NCBI GenBank assembly: GCA_020721255.1
Contig: DYND01000004.1
Span: forward strand, 1 to 64,000
Length of the DNA stretch: 64,000 bases
Direction: 5' to 3'
Source of the DNA: Chlorobium chlorochromatii
GTDB taxonomy: Bacteria; Bacteroidota; Chlorobiia; Chlorobiales; Chlorobiaceae
Shown piece after piece: positions 63,209-64,000 of the stretch (its first letter is position 1; each line of letters starts with the position of its first letter). Under the pieces are notes generated by a model. That model had not been told where the DNA came from, did no database searches, and worked only from the letters and a program-made list of their open reading frames with translations. Position numbers and translations under genes: made by a program.

Positions 63209-64000
63209 TCAGTCGATCAGTTTATTGATGTTGTACTCAAAAATACCTTCCGCACCAGCTCTTTTCAGCTCAGGAATCAATTTACGTACAATTTTTTCGG
63301 TCACAATCACCTCAAGCGCCACCCATTGCTCTCCGGCAAGACTCGATATGGTCGGCTGACGCAATGCGGGAATAATAGCCATAATCTTGTCAATCGAAGA
63401 TTTCGGAGCGTTCATCTTCAGACCAACTTTGCCCTGCGCATTAATTGCGCCAAGCAGTAGCATGGCCATATTCTCAATCTTCTCGCGTTTCCAAGGATCA
63501 TTCCATGAATTTTTGTTGGCAATCAGCTTTGTGTTAGACTCCAGAATGGTATCGATAATGCGTAGCTTATTGGCCCTTAGCGACGAGCCGGTCTCCGTCA
63601 CCTCCACGATGGCATCAGCAAGATCGGGCGGTTTGACCTCTGTCGCCCCCCAACTGAACTCCACCGAAGCGTTGACACCGTGTTTAGCAAGATATTTCTT
63701 TGTAATATTCACCACTTCGGTCGCAATATGCTTGCCTTCAAGCTCTTTGACCGAGGTTATGGGCGAGCTTTCAGGCACACACAATACCCAGCGCACCGGT
63801 CTCATGGAGGCTTTTGAGTAAACCAGATCGGCAACCTCAACCACCTCGGCATCAGTCTCAATAATCCAGTCCTTACCGGTCAGACCTACATCAAAAGCGC
63901 CAAGTTCAACATAATGCGCCATCTCCTGAGCACGAATAAGAATAGCTTCCAGCTCATCATCATCTATCGAAGGAAAATAGGAGCGGCTCTGAACCGAAAA
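63209..64000 (-). CDS. hisG: ATP phosphoribosyltransferase, long regulated form (5' part beyond window)
   Basis: First step of histidine synthesis. The C-terminal 263 residues are here; the open frame continues past 64000 without a start ([20 protein letters not shown] precedes). Blocks: [65 protein letters not shown] (PRPP/phosphate loop) and a C-terminal regulatory domain for histidine binding ([46 protein letters not shown]). The C-terminal domain identifies the HisG_L type, which does not need HisZ. Confidence 0.96.
   Translation of the reverse strand, partial: FSVQSRSYFPSIDDDELEAILIRAQEMAHYVELGAFDVGLTGKDWIIETDAEVVEVADLVYSKASMRPVRWVLCVPESSPITSVKELEGKHIATEVVNITKKYLAKHGVNASVEFSWGATEVKPPDLADAIVEVTETGSSLRANKLRIIDTILESNTKLIANKNSWNDPWKREKIENMAMLLLGAINAQGKVGLKMNAPKSSIDKIMAIIPALRQPTISSLAGEQWVALEVIVTEKIVRKLIPELKRAGAEGIFEYNINKLID

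Overview
This window comes from a green sulfur bacterium (Chlorobiaceae, a fairly AT-rich Chlorobium-type genome). The diagnostic genes are pscA and pscB (homodimeric P840 reaction centre), bchI and bchD (magnesium chelatase), a short hydrophobic chlorosome-envelope-like protein, and the long insertion-bearing form of IspG. The call of genus rests on family knowledge; no database search was possible.

Layout. 1-17.2 kb is mostly housekeeping and photosynthesis: a partial tRNA-Thr, SDR oxidoreductase, ispG, an FtsB/DivIC protein, eno, an EF-G-like GTPase, a dolichyl-phosphate-mannose-synthase-like glycosyltransferase, pscB-pscA, dapF, a DUF202 protein, a rubredoxin (52 aa), mtgA, tRNA-Arg, an outer-membrane protein whose signal peptide is frameshifted, a decayed copy of the 3' end of mutL, and manC. 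17.5-25.9 kb holds a TsaC/Sua5 protein, a polyprenol-kinase-like membrane protein, a small lipoprotein, and a sigma-54 activator divergent from a TolC-HlyD/EmrA-EmrB efflux operon. That intergenic region contains a near-consensus sigma-54 promoter and two phased palindromes.

25.9-36.3 kb is the accessory region: a decayed toxin-antitoxin cluster (PIN-toxin stump fused to an RHH antitoxin), then a type I restriction-modification operon read right to left: hsdM, a broken rhuM, a BRO-N/DinD-like gene, hsdS with three 12-bp TAEL-type repeats, a second BRO-N/DinD-like paralogue, and hsdR. Genes downstream of hsdM overlap or nearly touch. Upstream are a perfect 24-bp inverted repeat and a Fic-domain gene. 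This is the most unusual system in the window.

36.3-54.7 kb returns to core genes: bchD-bchI, lpdA, an RluD-type pseudouridine synthase, a flavin reductase, the chlorosome-like protein, mutL, cinA, thrA, atpG-atpA, thrB-thrC and plsC. The threonine pathway genes lie on both sides of the ATP synthase pair.

54.7-58.2 kb is a second disturbed zone: a DUF4347 N-terminal stump, an IS4/IS1634-family transposase, a 5'-truncated Rpn-type nuclease gene and a second, internally deleted Rpn-type gene. 58.2-64 kb ends with ribH, gmhA, a DUF4438 protein, a cold-shock protein, a WD40 protein, a membrane GT2 glycosyltransferase and the 3' part of hisG.

No rRNA, CRISPR array, prophage structural genes or replication origin was seen.
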